A DNA stretch of 64,000 bases from Aurantimicrobium minutum (GCF_029893825.1 NZ_JARXXV010000001.1:496001-560000); one strand, 5' to 3'; numbered from the stretch's first letter, positions 36,151 to 45,688 are shown. Notes: generated from the sequence alone by a model not told the origin. Numbers and translations: made by a program.

Positions 36151-37673
36151 TAGAACAGACCCTTGGGTAGTGGCACAGAAGAAAGCACACCAGGCTTGGC
36201 AATCACAGTGAGACCACCGATTTCTTCTGCGGTGAGTTCAGGCAAACGTTGAACGAGAGCCAAGAAACGTTCAACTTCAGCATCCTCGATAACACCGTCA
36301 GCGAGAATTCGGAACTTGTTAATGTATTGCTCTCGAGCGAATGGCCTTGCACCGAGTGGGTGAGCATCTGCCACAGCAAGTTCATCCACGATGACGGTTC
36401 CATCGTTGAGTGTAATTTCTACACGACCACCAAATGCCTTCACTGCAGGATCTTCCGAGTGGTAACGACGAGTCCACTCAGCATCTTCCAGTGTGGTGGT
36501 TTTGTTCCACAACGCCACAGTGTCCGCACGACCAGCGCGTGCTGGTGCATAGCTGTCTACGTGGTGCCAGGCCCCGTCTTGTAGTGCCACGGTGAAGATA
36601 TATGGAATCGAGTGATCCAAGGTCTCACGGCTTGCAGTGGGGTCATACTTCTGTGGGTCGTTCGCACCAGATCCAATCACGTAGTGAGTGTGATGTGAGG
36701 TGTGAATGACAACCGACTTAACGTTCTCAGGGTTTGTTGCCTCAGGGTGCTCGTTGTGAAGCTTGCGAGCTAGGTCGATGAGCGCCTGTGCCTGGTATTC
36801 AGCAGAGTGTTCCTTGGTGTAGGTGTCGAGGATTCCACTTTTGGCCTCTCCCTTTTCAGGAAGTGGCACTTCATAAGAAGCGGTTGGGCCATCGAGCATC
36901 CACGCAATCACACCATCTTCACCTTCGTAGATCGGTGTTGGGCTGGTCTCGCCACGCATCGCACGGTCTACAGCTTCAACCGCCATCTTTCCGGCGAAGG
37001 CGGGTGCGTGTGCCTTCCATGAAGAGATTTCACCCTTACGAGACTGACGAGTTGCAGTGGTGGTGTGAAGCGCCTGACCGATGGCCTGGTAAATGGTTTC
37101 GGTTGGCAGGTGCAACATGGTGCCAATTCCAGCAGCAGCAGAGGGGCCGAGGTGAGCAACATGGTCAATCTTGTGCTTGTGCAGACAGATTGCCTTGACC
37201 AGGTCAACCTGAATTTCATATCCGGTGGCAATTCCACGAATAAGGTCAGCGCCAGGGACACCCACATGCTGAGCAACAGCAAGGATGGGCGGAATGTTGT
37301 CACCAGGGTGTGAATATTCTGCTGCCAAGAAGGTGTCGTGGTAGTCGAGCTCGCGCACTGCAACACCGTTAGCCCATGCTGCCCATTCAGGTGAGACGCG
37401 AAGGTTTTCAGGCTCACCGAACAGGTTGGCGCCATTGCCACCTGTCGATGAGGGATGTGAGAGTGCTTGTGAACGTGCAGACACAACGGGCTTACGTGTC
37501 AGCGAAGCTACTGCAACGGAGGCGTTATCAATGATGCGGTTAATCACCATTTCTGTGACCTCAGCAGTAACAGCTACAGGATCAGAAGCTACCTCTGCAA
37601 TTTTCCATGCCAACTGGTCTTTGCGCTCAAGAGTTTCTTCGCTCTTGTATACGCGTACGTGATGGAGCTTCAT
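36150..37673 (-). CDS. prpD: 2-Methylcitrate dehydratase
   Basis: A 507-residue MmgE/PrpD-family enzyme dehydrating 2-methylcitrate to cis-2-methylaconitate. The blocks [44 protein letters not shown] and [16 protein letters not shown] are typical. No acnD or prpF accompanies it, so the next hydration step would need aconitase encoded elsewhere. GAAGGGAA is placed six bases before the ATG. Coupled to prpB; 29 bp after the regulator gene. Confidence 0.93.
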   Translation of the reverse strand: MKLHHVRVYKSEETLERKDQLAWKIAEVASDPVAVTAEVTEMVINRIIDNASVAVASLTRKPVVSARSQALSHPSSTGGNGANLFGEPENLRVSPEWAAWANGVAVRELDYHDTFLAAEYSHPGDNIPPILAVAQHVGVPGADLIRGIATGYEIQVDLVKAICLHKHKIDHVAHLGPSAAAGIGTMLHLPTETIYQAIGQALHTTTATRQSRKGEISSWKAHAPAFAGKMAVEAVDRAMRGETSPTPIYEGEDGVIAWMLDGPTASYEVPLPEKGEAKSGILDTYTKEHSAEYQAQALIDLARKLHNEHPEATNPENVKSVVIHTSHHTHYVIGSGANDPQKYDPTASRETLDHSIPYIFTVALQDGAWHHVDSYAPARAGRADTVALWNKTTTLEDAEWTRRYHSEDPAVKAFGGRVEITLNDGTVIVDELAVADAHPLGARPFAREQYINKFRILADGVIEDAEVERFLALVQRLPELTAEEIGGLTVIAKPGVLSSVPLPKGLF

Positions 37674-37702
37674 GTTTTTCCCTTCGGGGAGTCGATCGTT
37701 AC

Positions 37703-38365
37703 TTACGCAACGTTGACTGAGGTGAGATGCCCCTTCACTGAGGCACGAATATTGGTTAACGATTTGTGAAGATGAACGTGGGTAGCGTGTGCAGCTAAGG
37801 CAGCATCGCCGTCGATAATCGCTTGGATAATCAAGAGTGTCTCGATGGCACTTTCGTGCAATCGTGCTGGATTGTCTTTGGCCATGCGACGAATGCGGGA
37901 GAGGTGTACCCGAGAGTTCTCAAGCGCTGCGACCAGATAAGCGTTATCCACTGCGGCATCAATTGCTTCATCAAACTTTTCATTGAGTTCGTAATAGTGA
38001 CGAACACCTTCTTCGCCTGATTCGATCAATCGATCTGCATCGGCAAATTGTTCAGCAATGTTGATGAAAACTTTGGGGTCTCGTCGGTGAGCTGCTAGCC
38101 GAGCGGCTTGCTCTTCAAGTGCCTCTCGGACTTCATACAGTTCGTTGATGTTGTCGAGTGAAATCTCGGTGACAACAACGCCACGTCCAGGGGCTGACTC
38201 CACCAGACCGTCTGCCATCAAACGAGAGAGAGCTTCTCGCAAGGGTGTGCGGGAAACACCTAACCGAGTTGACTGTTCAACTTCTGCAAGAACAGTTCCT
38301 GGCGCCAAATCACCATCAACGATCTCGTGCAACAGCTTGCGATAAGCCTTGTCACTTGCCTTCAT
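37703..38365 (-). CDS. GntR-family regulator (FadR subfamily) of the propionate locus
   Basis: A 220-residue transcription factor. Winged helix at about 1-70 ([19 protein letters not shown], then [22 protein letters not shown]) and an FCD helical effector domain ([20 protein letters not shown]...). The frame is open upstream to 38479, through the operator region; ATG at 38365 with AAAGGAGA seven bases upstream is clearly the start. First gene of the prp operon, so probably autoregulated through the three TGTATACA sites in the divergent promoter region. Likely effector: a propionate-derived acyl-CoA or methylcitrate (inference). Confidence 0.9.
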   Translation of the reverse strand: MKASDKAYRKLLHEIVDGDLAPGTVLAEVEQSTRLGVSRTPLREALSRLMADGLVESAPGRGVVVTEISLDNINELYEVREALEEQAARLAAHRRDPKVFINIAEQFADADRLIESGEEGVRHYYELNEKFDEAIDAAVDNAYLVAALENSRVHLSRIRRMAKDNPARLHESAIETLLIIQAIIDGDAALAAHATHVHLHKSLTNIRASVKGHLTSVNVA

Positions 38366-38398
38366 GATGTCTCCTTTGACGAAGATGGTTGAGTTCAT

Positions 38399-38406
38399 TG
38401 TATACA
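38399..38406. promoter_or_regulatory. GntR operator site 1 (TGTATACA)
   Basis: Perfect 8-bp palindrome, 34 bp before the gntR start codon. Site 2 lies 22 bp further. Sites like T-G-T-n-n-A-C-A are usual for the FadR subfamily. Confidence 0.65.
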
Positions 38407-38420
38407 GACCACCTCTGTTA

Positions 38421-38428
38421 TGTATACA
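38421..38428. promoter_or_regulatory. GntR operator site 2 (TGTATACA)
   Basis: Identical 8-bp palindrome, start-to-start 22 bp from site 1 (about two helical turns) and 63 bp from site 3 (six turns), so all three face the same side of the DNA. Confidence 0.65.
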
Positions 38429-38472
38429 CACAGGTGTTTCAACACGCAATACTTGCCAAAATATTGCACCTT

Positions 38473-38503
38473 TTGACATTTTGTGTATACAGTCATGTCT
38501 AAC
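38473..38503 (+). promoter_or_regulatory. Promoter of prpE-DUF485-actP with operator site 3
   Basis: TTGACA (38473-38478) is followed by the third TGTATACA (38484-38491) and then by TCTAAC (38498-38503) as the best -10, at a long 19-bp spacing. The operator inside the spacer would let the GntR protein block RNA polymerase directly. The -35 and operator are clear; the -10 is uncertain. Confidence 0.5.
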
Positions 38504-38605
38504 ATTTCATTTTCTTAGAAACTCTTGTATCTAAAAACTGAAATGTCAGCAGCACAACTCAACAACTCACAACGGTGTGAGCTGGACTCAAAGGGGAGGC
38601 GAGAA

Positions 38606-40537
38606 ATGACTGCAAACACAGGTGCATACCGTGCAGCTTATGAATCGAGCTCTGCTAACCCTGAAGCCTTTTGGATGGCAGCCGCCGAGGCAATTGACTG
38701 GATCACTCCCCCCAGCTCTGCACTTGATTCCTCTGGAGCTCCTGTCTACCGCTGGTTCCCTGGCGCTGAACTCAACACGTGCTTCAATGCCGTTGACCGT
38801 CACGTCCTAGCTGGACGCGGTGATCAAACTGCCGTCATCTACGACTCTGCAATGACCGGCGTGAAAGACCGATTCACCTATTCAGAACTTCTTGAAGAAG
38901 TATCTTCCTTCGCCGGTGTACTCGCAGCGCAGGGTGTTACGAAGGGCGACCGAGTCATTATTTACCTGCCGATGATTCCCCAAGCAATCATTGCCATGCT
39001 GGCATGTGCACGCATTGGTGCAGTTCACTCGGTAGTGTTCGGTGGCTTCGCAGCAAATGAACTTGCAGTGCGCATCGATGACGCAACTCCTACTGTGCTC
39101 GTAACCGCTTCGGGTGGTCTTGAGCCAGGTCGCACGGTGGAATACCTCCCCATGGTCGCCGAAGCCCTTTCCCTCTCCAAGGGATCTATTCACACCGTCA
39201 TCGTGAAAGAACGACGTAACGTGCCTGGCACCATCAAGACTTACAACGGGGTTAACAACGTCACTTGGCTTGACTGGGATGCCGCAGCTGCCGAAGCTAC
39301 CCCTGCCGAGTGTGTTCCAGTTCTTGCAACTGATCCACTGTATGTTCTGTATACCTCTGGAACCACAGGAAACCCTAAGGGCATCATGCGAGACAACGGC
39401 GGTCACGCCGTTGCCCTGACGTGGTCAATGGCTAACATCTACAACATCAAGCCCGGTGAAGTAATGTGGGCTGCCTCTGATGTGGGATGGGTGGTCGGCC
39501 ACTCATACATCGTTTACGCTCCCCTGCTTGCAGGTGCGACAACAGTGATTTACGAGGGCAAGCCGGTTGGCACACCCGATGCCGGCGCATTCTGGCGCAT
39601 CGTGGATGAGTACAAGGTTCGCGCACTCTTCACCGCACCCACAGCTTTGCGTGCTATTCGCCGCGTCGACCCTGAGCTCAAAGAACTCGCTCGTTACGAC
39701 GTCACCAGCATGCACACATTGTTCATGGCCGGTGAACGATTAGATACTGAAACCCTGGAATGGGCTTCTGAAGGCCTCAAGATTCCTGTAGTTGACCACT
39801 GGTGGCAAACCGAGACCGGTTGGGCAATCACCGCTAACCTGCGAGGAATAGAAACTCTCCCCATCAAGCCAGGCTCGTCAACTGTTCCAGTTCCTGGGTA
39901 CAAAGTCGAAGTAGTGGACGGTAAGGGAAACGCTGTTGCAGCGGGCGAAGAAGGCAACATTGTTATCAAACTGCCCATGCCTCCCGGAACACTTGCCGGG
40001 CTCTGGGGTCGTCCTGATGGTTACCAGAAGGCTTATTTAGAAGCGTTCCCTGGCTACTACGCAACTGGTGACTCGGGATATCTTGACGAAGACGGCTACG
40101 TCTTCGTGATGGGTCGCACTGATGACGTGATCAATGTAGCTGGCCACCGCCTCTCAACCGGCCAACTCGAAGAGGCACTTGCCCACCACCCCGATGTTGC
40201 TGAATGCGCAGTTATCGGTGTGAAAGATGAACTCAAGGGTCAGCGTGCGAGCGGGTTTGTCACTCTCAAGGCTGGTGTAGATCGTAACCACGATGAGATT
40301 TGTAATGAACTGGTCAAGTTAGTTCGCGACAAGGTTGGCCCTGTAGCCGCCTTCCGTGACGTGCTCGTTCTCGAGCGCCTACCCAAGACCCGTTCAGGAA
40401 AGATTCTGCGCAAAACCATGCGTCAGATTGTGGATGGCGAAGATTTCGTCGTCCCACCAACCATTGAGGACATTAGTGTCCTCGAAGACCTCACGGTTGC
40501 CCTTGTGGGTAACCCTGAACCGATGAAACCGGCCTGA
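38606..40537 (+). CDS. prpE: Propionyl/acetyl-CoA synthetase
   Basis: A 643-residue acyl-AMP-forming ligase. Adenylation motif YTSGTTGNPKGIMRD, core WWQTETGW, YATGDSG, and the acetylatable lysine in LPKTRSGKILRKTMRQ. TETGW instead of the TETGG of classical Acs is the form I associate with propionyl-CoA synthetases, in keeping with the divergent methylcitrate genes; acetate use is also likely. The frame is open from 38525, but AGGGGAGG stands just before the ATG at 38606. Followed by DUF485 and actP, the acs-yjcH-actP order of enterobacteria. Confidence 0.9.
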   Translation: MTANTGAYRAAYESSSANPEAFWMAAAEAIDWITPPSSALDSSGAPVYRWFPGAELNTCFNAVDRHVLAGRGDQTAVIYDSAMTGVKDRFTYSELLEEVSSFAGVLAAQGVTKGDRVIIYLPMIPQAIIAMLACARIGAVHSVVFGGFAANELAVRIDDATPTVLVTASGGLEPGRTVEYLPMVAEALSLSKGSIHTVIVKERRNVPGTIKTYNGVNNVTWLDWDAAAAEATPAECVPVLATDPLYVLYTSGTTGNPKGIMRDNGGHAVALTWSMANIYNIKPGEVMWAASDVGWVVGHSYIVYAPLLAGATTVIYEGKPVGTPDAGAFWRIVDEYKVRALFTAPTALRAIRRVDPELKELARYDVTSMHTLFMAGERLDTETLEWASEGLKIPVVDHWWQTETGWAITANLRGIETLPIKPGSSTVPVPGYKVEVVDGKGNAVAAGEEGNIVIKLPMPPGTLAGLWGRPDGYQKAYLEAFPGYYATGDSGYLDEDGYVFVMGRTDDVINVAGHRLSTGQLEEALAHHPDVAECAVIGVKDELKGQRASGFVTLKAGVDRNHDEICNELVKLVRDKVGPVAAFRDVLVLERLPKTRSGKILRKTMRQIVDGEDFVVPPTIEDISVLEDLTVALVGNPEPMKPA

Positions 40538-40592
40538 TAACCGGCAGATTCACAAGCAATACCCCTTATCCACATTTCGGCAAGGAGGCCGT

Positions 40593-40946
40593 GTGAGTAA
40601 CGAAGAGACCGAGAAGGGTCATCACAGGATTGATTATCCTGCCTTCGAAGAAACACCTAAGTACAAGGAGCTCCGCAAGCGTCAACGCGGATTCGTCATT
40701 CCTTTACTCGTAGCAGCATTGGCGTGGTATTTCCTCTACGTCGTACTCGCTACCTACGCATCGGCATGGATGGCAACGCCCGTCTTCGGTGCAGTCAACA
40801 TTGGTCTGATCCTGGGTCTTGCTCAGTTCGTCACGACCTTCGCCATCACCCAGTGGTACGTCAGCTACGCCAACAAGCGTCTGGACCCACTGGCAACCGA
40901 GCTTCGTCACGAACTCGAAGCTAAGCAGAAGGCAGGTGCCGCATGA
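40593..40946 (+). CDS. DUF485 membrane protein (YjcH-like)
   Basis: A 117-residue inner-membrane protein with two hydrophobic helices (about 32-53, FVIPLLVAALAWYFLYVVLATY, and 62-85). The family nearly always precedes ActP-type acetate symporters and is thought to assist them; its precise task is unsettled. Start is GTG at 40593 with AAGGAGG four bases upstream. The stop overlaps the actP ATG by four bases, so production is coupled. Confidence 0.9.
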   Translation: MSNEETEKGHHRIDYPAFEETPKYKELRKRQRGFVIPLLVAALAWYFLYVVLATYASAWMATPVFGAVNIGLILGLAQFVTTFAITQWYVSYANKRLDPLATELRHELEAKQKAGAA

Positions 40947-42598
40947 GCAACGCACTAATCCTGGCAGCAGACGCTGCTGCTACTGGGTCCAACAACCCAG
41001 TGCTCAACATCAGCATCTTTGCTGCTTTTGTTGTTGTCACCATGTTCATCGTTATTCGCGCTGGACGTAACAACAAGTCAGCTAATGAGTTCTACGCAGG
41101 TGGACGTTCGTTCACCGGTGGACAGAACGGTATGGCTATCGCAGGTGACTACCTGTCGGCAGCATCCTTCCTGGGTATTACCGGCGCTATCGCTTTGAGC
41201 GGTTACGACGGATTCCTCTACTCCATCGGCTTCCTCGTGGCATGGCTTGTTGCTCTGCTGCTGGTTGCAGAACTTATGCGTAACACCGGTAAGTTCACGA
41301 TGGCTGACGTATTGTCATTCCGTCTTCACCAGCGCCCCGTGCGTTTGGCTGCAGCGATTTCGACACTGGTCGTCTGCTTCTTCTACCTGCTGGCTCAGAT
41401 GGCCGGTGCTGGTGGACTTGTATCCCTCCTGCTCGGTATCCCTGCAACTGACACTCTCGCAACCTCGCTGGTTGTTGCAGTTGTTGGTGTCCTCATGGTT
41501 ATCTACGTTCTCGTAGGTGGCATGAAGGGAACTACCTGGGTTCAGATCATCAAGGCAGCACTTCTGATTGCTGGCGCTGCTCTTATGACCATCTGGGTAC
41601 TCGCACTCAATGGTTTCGACCTGGGCGCACTTCTCCAGCGTGGTCAGGATGCAGCAGCATCTCTCGAAGTACCTTTCGATGCTCTCAAGCCTGGTAACAA
41701 GTACGGCAAGAACCCTATCGACTTCATTTCACTTGGTATGGCTCTCGTTCTTGGTACTGCTGGTCTGCCACACGTTCTCATGCGTTTCTACACGGTTCCA
41801 ACCGCTAAAGAAGCTCGTAAGTCTGTTGTGTGGGCTATTTGGCTCATCGGTGCGTTCTACCTCTTCACTCTGGTTCTCGGTTTCGGTGCACTGGTCCTCG
41901 TAGGTCCAGCAACCATTGCCGCAGCTCCAGGTGGACCTAACTCGGCCGCTCCTTTGCTTGCTGCAGCTCTTGGTGGTCCAGTTCTGCTGGGTATCGTTTC
42001 CGCTATCGCATTCGCAACGATTCTTGCGGTGGTTGCTGGTCTGACCATCACTGCTGCAACTTCGTTCGCACACGATATTTACGCCAACGTGATCAAGCGC
42101 GGTGAGGTTCGCCCCAACGCTGAGGTCAAGATCGCTCGCATCACCATCGTTGTTATTGGTGTGCTGGCTATCATCGGTGGTATCGCTGTACAGGGACAGA
42201 ACATTGCGTTCTTGGTTGCACTTGCATTCGCAGTTGCAGCTTCCGCAAACCTTCCAACCATCATCTACTCGCTCTACTGGCGCCGCTTCAACACTCGTGG
42301 TGCACTGTGGTCGATGTACGGTGGTTTGATCTCGTCGATCGTTCTGATCGCATTCTCCCCTGTTGTTTCTGGCAAGCTCGATCCCAAGACCATGGAGCTC
42401 ACCGCTTCAATGATCAAGGGCGTTGACTTCCACTGGTTCCCTCTGGACAACCCTGGAATCGTTTCGATTCCTCTGGCATTCTTGCTGGGTATCCTCGGAA
42501 CCTACTCAGGCGGCAAGAAGGAAAACTCCTGGCTTGCAGCCGAGATGGAAGTTCGTTCACTCACCGGTCACGGTGCAGAGAAGGAAGTTCACCACTAG
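40943..42598 (+). CDS. actP: Cation/acetate (propionate) symporter
   Basis: A 551-residue sodium:solute symporter of the ActP type with about thirteen helices. Characteristic segments are NEFYAGGRSFTGGQNGMAIAGDYLSAASFLG (start), TAGLPHVLMRFYTVPTAKEARKS and the C-terminal WFPLDNPGIVSIPLAFLLG. Imports acetate, propionate or pyruvate with a cation. Its linkage to prpE and to divergent prpDBC points to propionate/acetate scavenging. The gene ends in a strong hairpin. Confidence 0.93.
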   Translation: MSNALILAADAAATGSNNPVLNISIFAAFVVVTMFIVIRAGRNNKSANEFYAGGRSFTGGQNGMAIAGDYLSAASFLGITGAIALSGYDGFLYSIGFLVAWLVALLLVAELMRNTGKFTMADVLSFRLHQRPVRLAAAISTLVVCFFYLLAQMAGAGGLVSLLLGIPATDTLATSLVVAVVGVLMVIYVLVGGMKGTTWVQIIKAALLIAGAALMTIWVLALNGFDLGALLQRGQDAAASLEVPFDALKPGNKYGKNPIDFISLGMALVLGTAGLPHVLMRFYTVPTAKEARKSVVWAIWLIGAFYLFTLVLGFGALVLVGPATIAAAPGGPNSAAPLLAAALGGPVLLGIVSAIAFATILAVVAGLTITAATSFAHDIYANVIKRGEVRPNAEVKIARITIVVIGVLAIIGGIAVQGQNIAFLVALAFAVAASANLPTIIYSLYWRRFNTRGALWSMYGGLISSIVLIAFSPVVSGKLDPKTMELTASMIKGVDFHWFPLDNPGIVSIPLAFLLGILGTYSGGKKENSWLAAEMEVRSLTGHGAEKEVHH

Positions 42599-42614
42599 GA
42601 ACATCCGCACTAAG

Positions 42615-42648
42615 AAAGAACGCCCCTGGGAAACCAGGGGCGTTCTTT
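42615..42648. terminator. Bidirectional terminator between actP and the HAD gene
   Basis: Perfect 15-bp arms AAAGAACGCCCCTGG and CCAGGGGCGTTCTTT with a GAAA tetraloop, placed 16 bases after actP and ten before the HAD-gene stop. Short T runs on both strands. Confidence 0.8.
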
Positions 42649-42657
42649 CGTTATGCC

Positions 42658-43737
42658 TTAGGTATACAACTCTTCTGGAACTGTGAAACCAAAGATGGCG
42701 AGGCCGCTATCCCAAATGACCTGACAGGCAGCACGGAGCAGATCAAGCTTGTCTTCTCCCCTACTGACGATGTTTAGATTCATTCCGTCTTTACGAACAG
42801 TTGCGCCACGAACGGTGACAGAACCATCTTTATTGATGAGTGCAACAGGATATGGCCGTGAAAGCTCTCGGAGGTCACCCAAGATGTAATCAGGACGGGA
42901 ACCAGCTGGGGCGGCTAAGAGTTGCTTTGCCTGGTCGATACCTGTCAAAACCAGTACCGTCTTCATTCCGGCCCGATTGCCGCCCATGACATCAGTATCG
43001 AGACGATCGCCGATAAACAACGCAGTCTCTGGCGCTGCGGCGGTGCCGAAGCGACGGGCTGCCTCTTCAAAGATGGGGAGTTCAGGCTTTCCTGCAACAA
43101 CAGGAAGTCGCCCCACTGCAGTGTGAACTGCAGACACGAGAGTTCCATTACCTGGCGCAACACCTCGGGCAACAGGAATTGTCCAGTCCATGTTGGTCGC
43201 TACCCAGGGAATTCCAGCGCTTTCGCCCGCACCTGCAGCGGTGCCACCAAATGCGTCTGACGAAGGTCGTGCATTCAATGCAAAGGAAGCTTCTGCAAGC
43301 TGTTTCCAACCCAAATCGGGAGAGAAACCCTGAATCACAGCAGCAGGATTGTCTTCTGCTGAGAAGGTCACGACATAGCCGTTCTTTTCCAGCTCAAAGG
43401 TCAGACCTTCACCACCGACGACCAATATTGTCGCTCCGGGCTCAACTAATTCAGCAAGCAAATGCATTGCTGCTTGCGGCGAGGAGACAATGTCATCATC
43501 AGAACAGCTCAGTCCCAATTCACGCAAATGGTCAGCAACACTAGCTGCTGTGCGAGAAGCATTGTTGGTGATGTAGCCAACACGAGTGTGCTCGGCAGCC
43601 GCATTCAGAGACTCGACAGCATATGGAATAGCTCCAGGCCCTGCATAGACAACACCATCAAGATCTGCCAGAACAACGACCTTGCCTTCAATCGGACTCT
43701 GCCCTAGCTCTGGTTGTCTCTTTGAAAACAGGCTCAC
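42658..43737 (-). CDS. HAD-IIA family phosphatase (NagD-like)
   Basis: A 359-residue hydrolase. The DxD nucleophile motif is VLADLDGVVYAGPGAIP; YITNNASRT and VAGKPELPIFEEAA are family marks, and the acid motif is FIGDRLDTDVMGGNRAG. About 80 extra C-terminal residues follow. Orthologue by position of mycobacterial Rv1692, a glycerol-phosphate phosphatase, though that activity is not proved here. The ATG overlaps the TPR-gene stop as ATGA. In Mycobacterium the next gene is the small ORF before tlyA; here the fatty acid module intervenes. Confidence 0.9.
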   Translation of the reverse strand: MSLFSKRQPELGQSPIEGKVVVLADLDGVVYAGPGAIPYAVESLNAAAEHTRVGYITNNASRTAASVADHLRELGLSCSDDDIVSSPQAAMHLLAELVEPGATILVVGGEGLTFELEKNGYVVTFSAEDNPAAVIQGFSPDLGWKQLAEASFALNARPSSDAFGGTAAGAGESAGIPWVATNMDWTIPVARGVAPGNGTLVSAVHTAVGRLPVVAGKPELPIFEEAARRFGTAAAPETALFIGDRLDTDVMGGNRAGMKTVLVLTGIDQAKQLLAAPAGSRPDYILGDLRELSRPYPVALINKDGSVTVRGATVRKDGMNLNIVSRGEDKLDLLRAACQVIWDSGLAIFGFTVPEELYT

Positions 43738-45620
43738 GCCTTGTCTCCCTCTGCATCCAAGTGTGCAGTCTCGATTAAGATCTGACGAACGTCATCTTCG
43801 AGCAGGTCATCAGGACTGATGCCTTCAGCAATAAGTGCATCCTCTTCCTCAGACGTGAGCTCCGCTTCAGCACTGTCAGAATCTTCGAAAGCACCCGAGC
43901 TGATCACATCAGCCAAAGCGATGCCCTCATCATCGACGAGTCCTTCTGAAACTAATTCGAGAGCATCGTCTTCGAGTACTTCTTCAAACACGACAATGTC
44001 TTGCTCATCTTCATCAGAGGAATCCATCAAATCAGCTGCAACAAGTGCCTTTTCGGCAACTTCAGCACACGTAGTCCATTCAGCTGCTTCTTGGTGGCGT
44101 CCTAGCTCTTCTAGGACTTCTGCATACGCACTAAATAGTGCAGGGCTGTAGGTAAAGGCTTTGGTCGGATCAAGCTGAGGAATCTCTAACTCGGCGAGAG
44201 CAAGATCTACCTGGTCTAGATCTAAACGAGCACCAGACATCGCAATGGAAAGTGCCACCTGGGTGGATTCACTCAGAGTAGAACGATCAACAGAACGTCC
44301 AAGTTCTAATGCTTTATCTGGTCGCCCAACACCACGTTCAGCATCAACCATGAGAGCAATCTGCTCATTAGAGCCAGAAATACGTCGGTAGGTACGAAGC
44401 TCGCGCAAAGCTAACGCGAAATCACCAATTGCATAGGCGGTGATGCCGAGAGTTTCACGAACAATGGCAATACGACCAGCACGACGTGCGGCAGAGAGCA
44501 CATGCTGGTGAGCCAGTTCAGGATTCTCATCCATTAAGCGAACCGCCATCACTAGGTGCTTGGCAACGCGCTCTGCGTTCTCCTTAGTCAGAGTCTTCAA
44601 CTCGTTGCGGGCGACCTTATCGAGCTCATCACCGGTGACATCGTCATCGATCCATGGGTCATCGTGATGTGGTCGAACCATACGTAGCTCGCGCGCCATG
44701 CGCTGCTCTTCAGTAAGTTCTGGCTCTTCCCAACAAGAAGTGCGATCATCACGACTACCACGTGGAGCACCAGCACGGTCTGGACGACCTCCGCGATCTC
44801 CAAAACGAGGACGTTCTGGACGGTCTCCATAGGAAGGTCGTTCTCTCCCCCGATCTGGGCGAGAAGTGCGGTCACCATAAGCGGGACGTTCGCCGCCCTG
44901 GGGGCGATCACCGTAGCTAGGGCGCTCGGAACGTTCCGGGCGGGGACCACGGTCACCATACGAAGGACGGTCCGAACGTTCTGGACGAGGACCTCTGTCT
45001 CCGTAAGAGGAACGCTCACCACGCTGGGGGCGATCACCATAGTTGGGACGTTCCGAACGTCCCGGACGGCTGTTACGGTCGCCGAATGAGGGCTTACCTC
45101 CACGATCGCCGCCAGGACGTTCACCACGAGGTGCTCCATTTGAGCCGCCACGACCGAAACCGCCGCGCTCTGGACGTGCGTTGCGGTCTCCGCGATCACC
45201 GTATGAAGGACGATCGCCAGAAGGCCGATATGGGCGGTCACTTCGTGGAGTTTCACGGTCCCCATATCGTGACCGGTCTCCACGAGGAGCACCATCTCGA
45301 TCTGAATAACGTGAACGCTCACCGCGATCGGGGCGATCTCCGTATGGGCGACGTTCCCCTCGCTGCCCACGATCTGCATAACCGGGTCGGTCTGCGCGGT
45401 CAGGACGAGACGCACGGTCCCCGTATGTTGGACGATCTGAGCGGCCAGCAGCGGGACGTTCTCCGCGCTGCGGACGTGACTGTCCATCACGGGGAACGCC
45501 ATAGCGGTTGGGACGTTCTTCTCGAGAACTCTCTGAGCGGTAGTTGCGGGGACCCTGGCCGTCTCTGCGGGGTCGGTCAGCACGTCCAGGCGTGCCGAAA
45601 TCTTCGTTTTCTTCGCTCAT
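43734..45620 (-). CDS. Repeat-rich TPR protein (Rv1691-like core)
   Basis: A 628-residue protein of three parts. Residues 1-300 are a disordered Arg/Gly/Asp/Pro/Tyr-rich region with about fourteen YGDR-like repeats. Residues 300-500 are helical and TPR-like (LTKENAERVAKHLVMAVRL, ELAHQHVLSAARRAGRIAIVRETLG, ALALRELRTYRR, PDKALELGRSV). The last 100 residues are strongly acidic. The core matches the gene found upstream of the HAD gene in Mycobacterium (Rv1691). AGAGGA lies nine bases before the ATG. First gene of this unit, just after the rrn terminator. Arg-rich N-terminus and acidic C-terminus suggest RNA binding or condensate behaviour (inference). No catalytic residues seen. Confidence 0.85.
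   Translation of the reverse strand: MSEENEDFGTPGRADRPRRDGQGPRNYRSESSREERPNRYGVPRDGQSRPQRGERPAAGRSDRPTYGDRASRPDRADRPGYADRGQRGERRPYGDRPDRGERSRYSDRDGAPRGDRSRYGDRETPRSDRPYRPSGDRPSYGDRGDRNARPERGGFGRGGSNGAPRGERPGGDRGGKPSFGDRNSRPGRSERPNYGDRPQRGERSSYGDRGPRPERSDRPSYGDRGPRPERSERPSYGDRPQGGERPAYGDRTSRPDRGRERPSYGDRPERPRFGDRGGRPDRAGAPRGSRDDRTSCWEEPELTEEQRMARELRMVRPHHDDPWIDDDVTGDELDKVARNELKTLTKENAERVAKHLVMAVRLMDENPELAHQHVLSAARRAGRIAIVRETLGITAYAIGDFALALRELRTYRRISGSNEQIALMVDAERGVGRPDKALELGRSVDRSTLSESTQVALSIAMSGARLDLDQVDLALAELEIPQLDPTKAFTYSPALFSAYAEVLEELGRHQEAAEWTTCAEVAEKALVAADLMDSSDEDEQDIVVFEEVLEDDALELVSEGLVDDEGIALADVISSGAFEDSDSAEAELTSEEEDALIAEGISPDDLLEDDVRQILIETAHLDAEGDKA
44745..45560 (-). repeat. Imperfect tandem repeats encoding YGDR units
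   Basis: Inside the TPR protein gene. The unit is roughly RPSYGDRGPRPERS with variants (RPNYGDRPQRGERS, RPAYGDRTSRPDRG); the best-conserved copies lie in the downstream half. Copies differ in DNA, so this is an old, coding repeat and not a CRISPR or a recent slippage tract. Confidence 0.8.
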
Positions 45621-45688
45621 GAAAGAGTCCTCTGTGTAGTTTGTGTGCAGATAGTGCTGTGCAACTGCTGCAAGATCTAGCTTAACGC

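Noticed and set aside
44745-45560. CRISPR-like regular repeats
   Set aside because: Repeats are imperfect, coding, with no unique spacers and no cas genes nearby.
44597-45583. Long alternative-frame reading frames within the repeat region of the TPR gene (same and opposite strand, also 45043-45622)
   Set aside because: They arise because the Arg/Gly/Asp-rich repeat DNA lacks stops in other frames; they have no homology-like features or ribosome sites.
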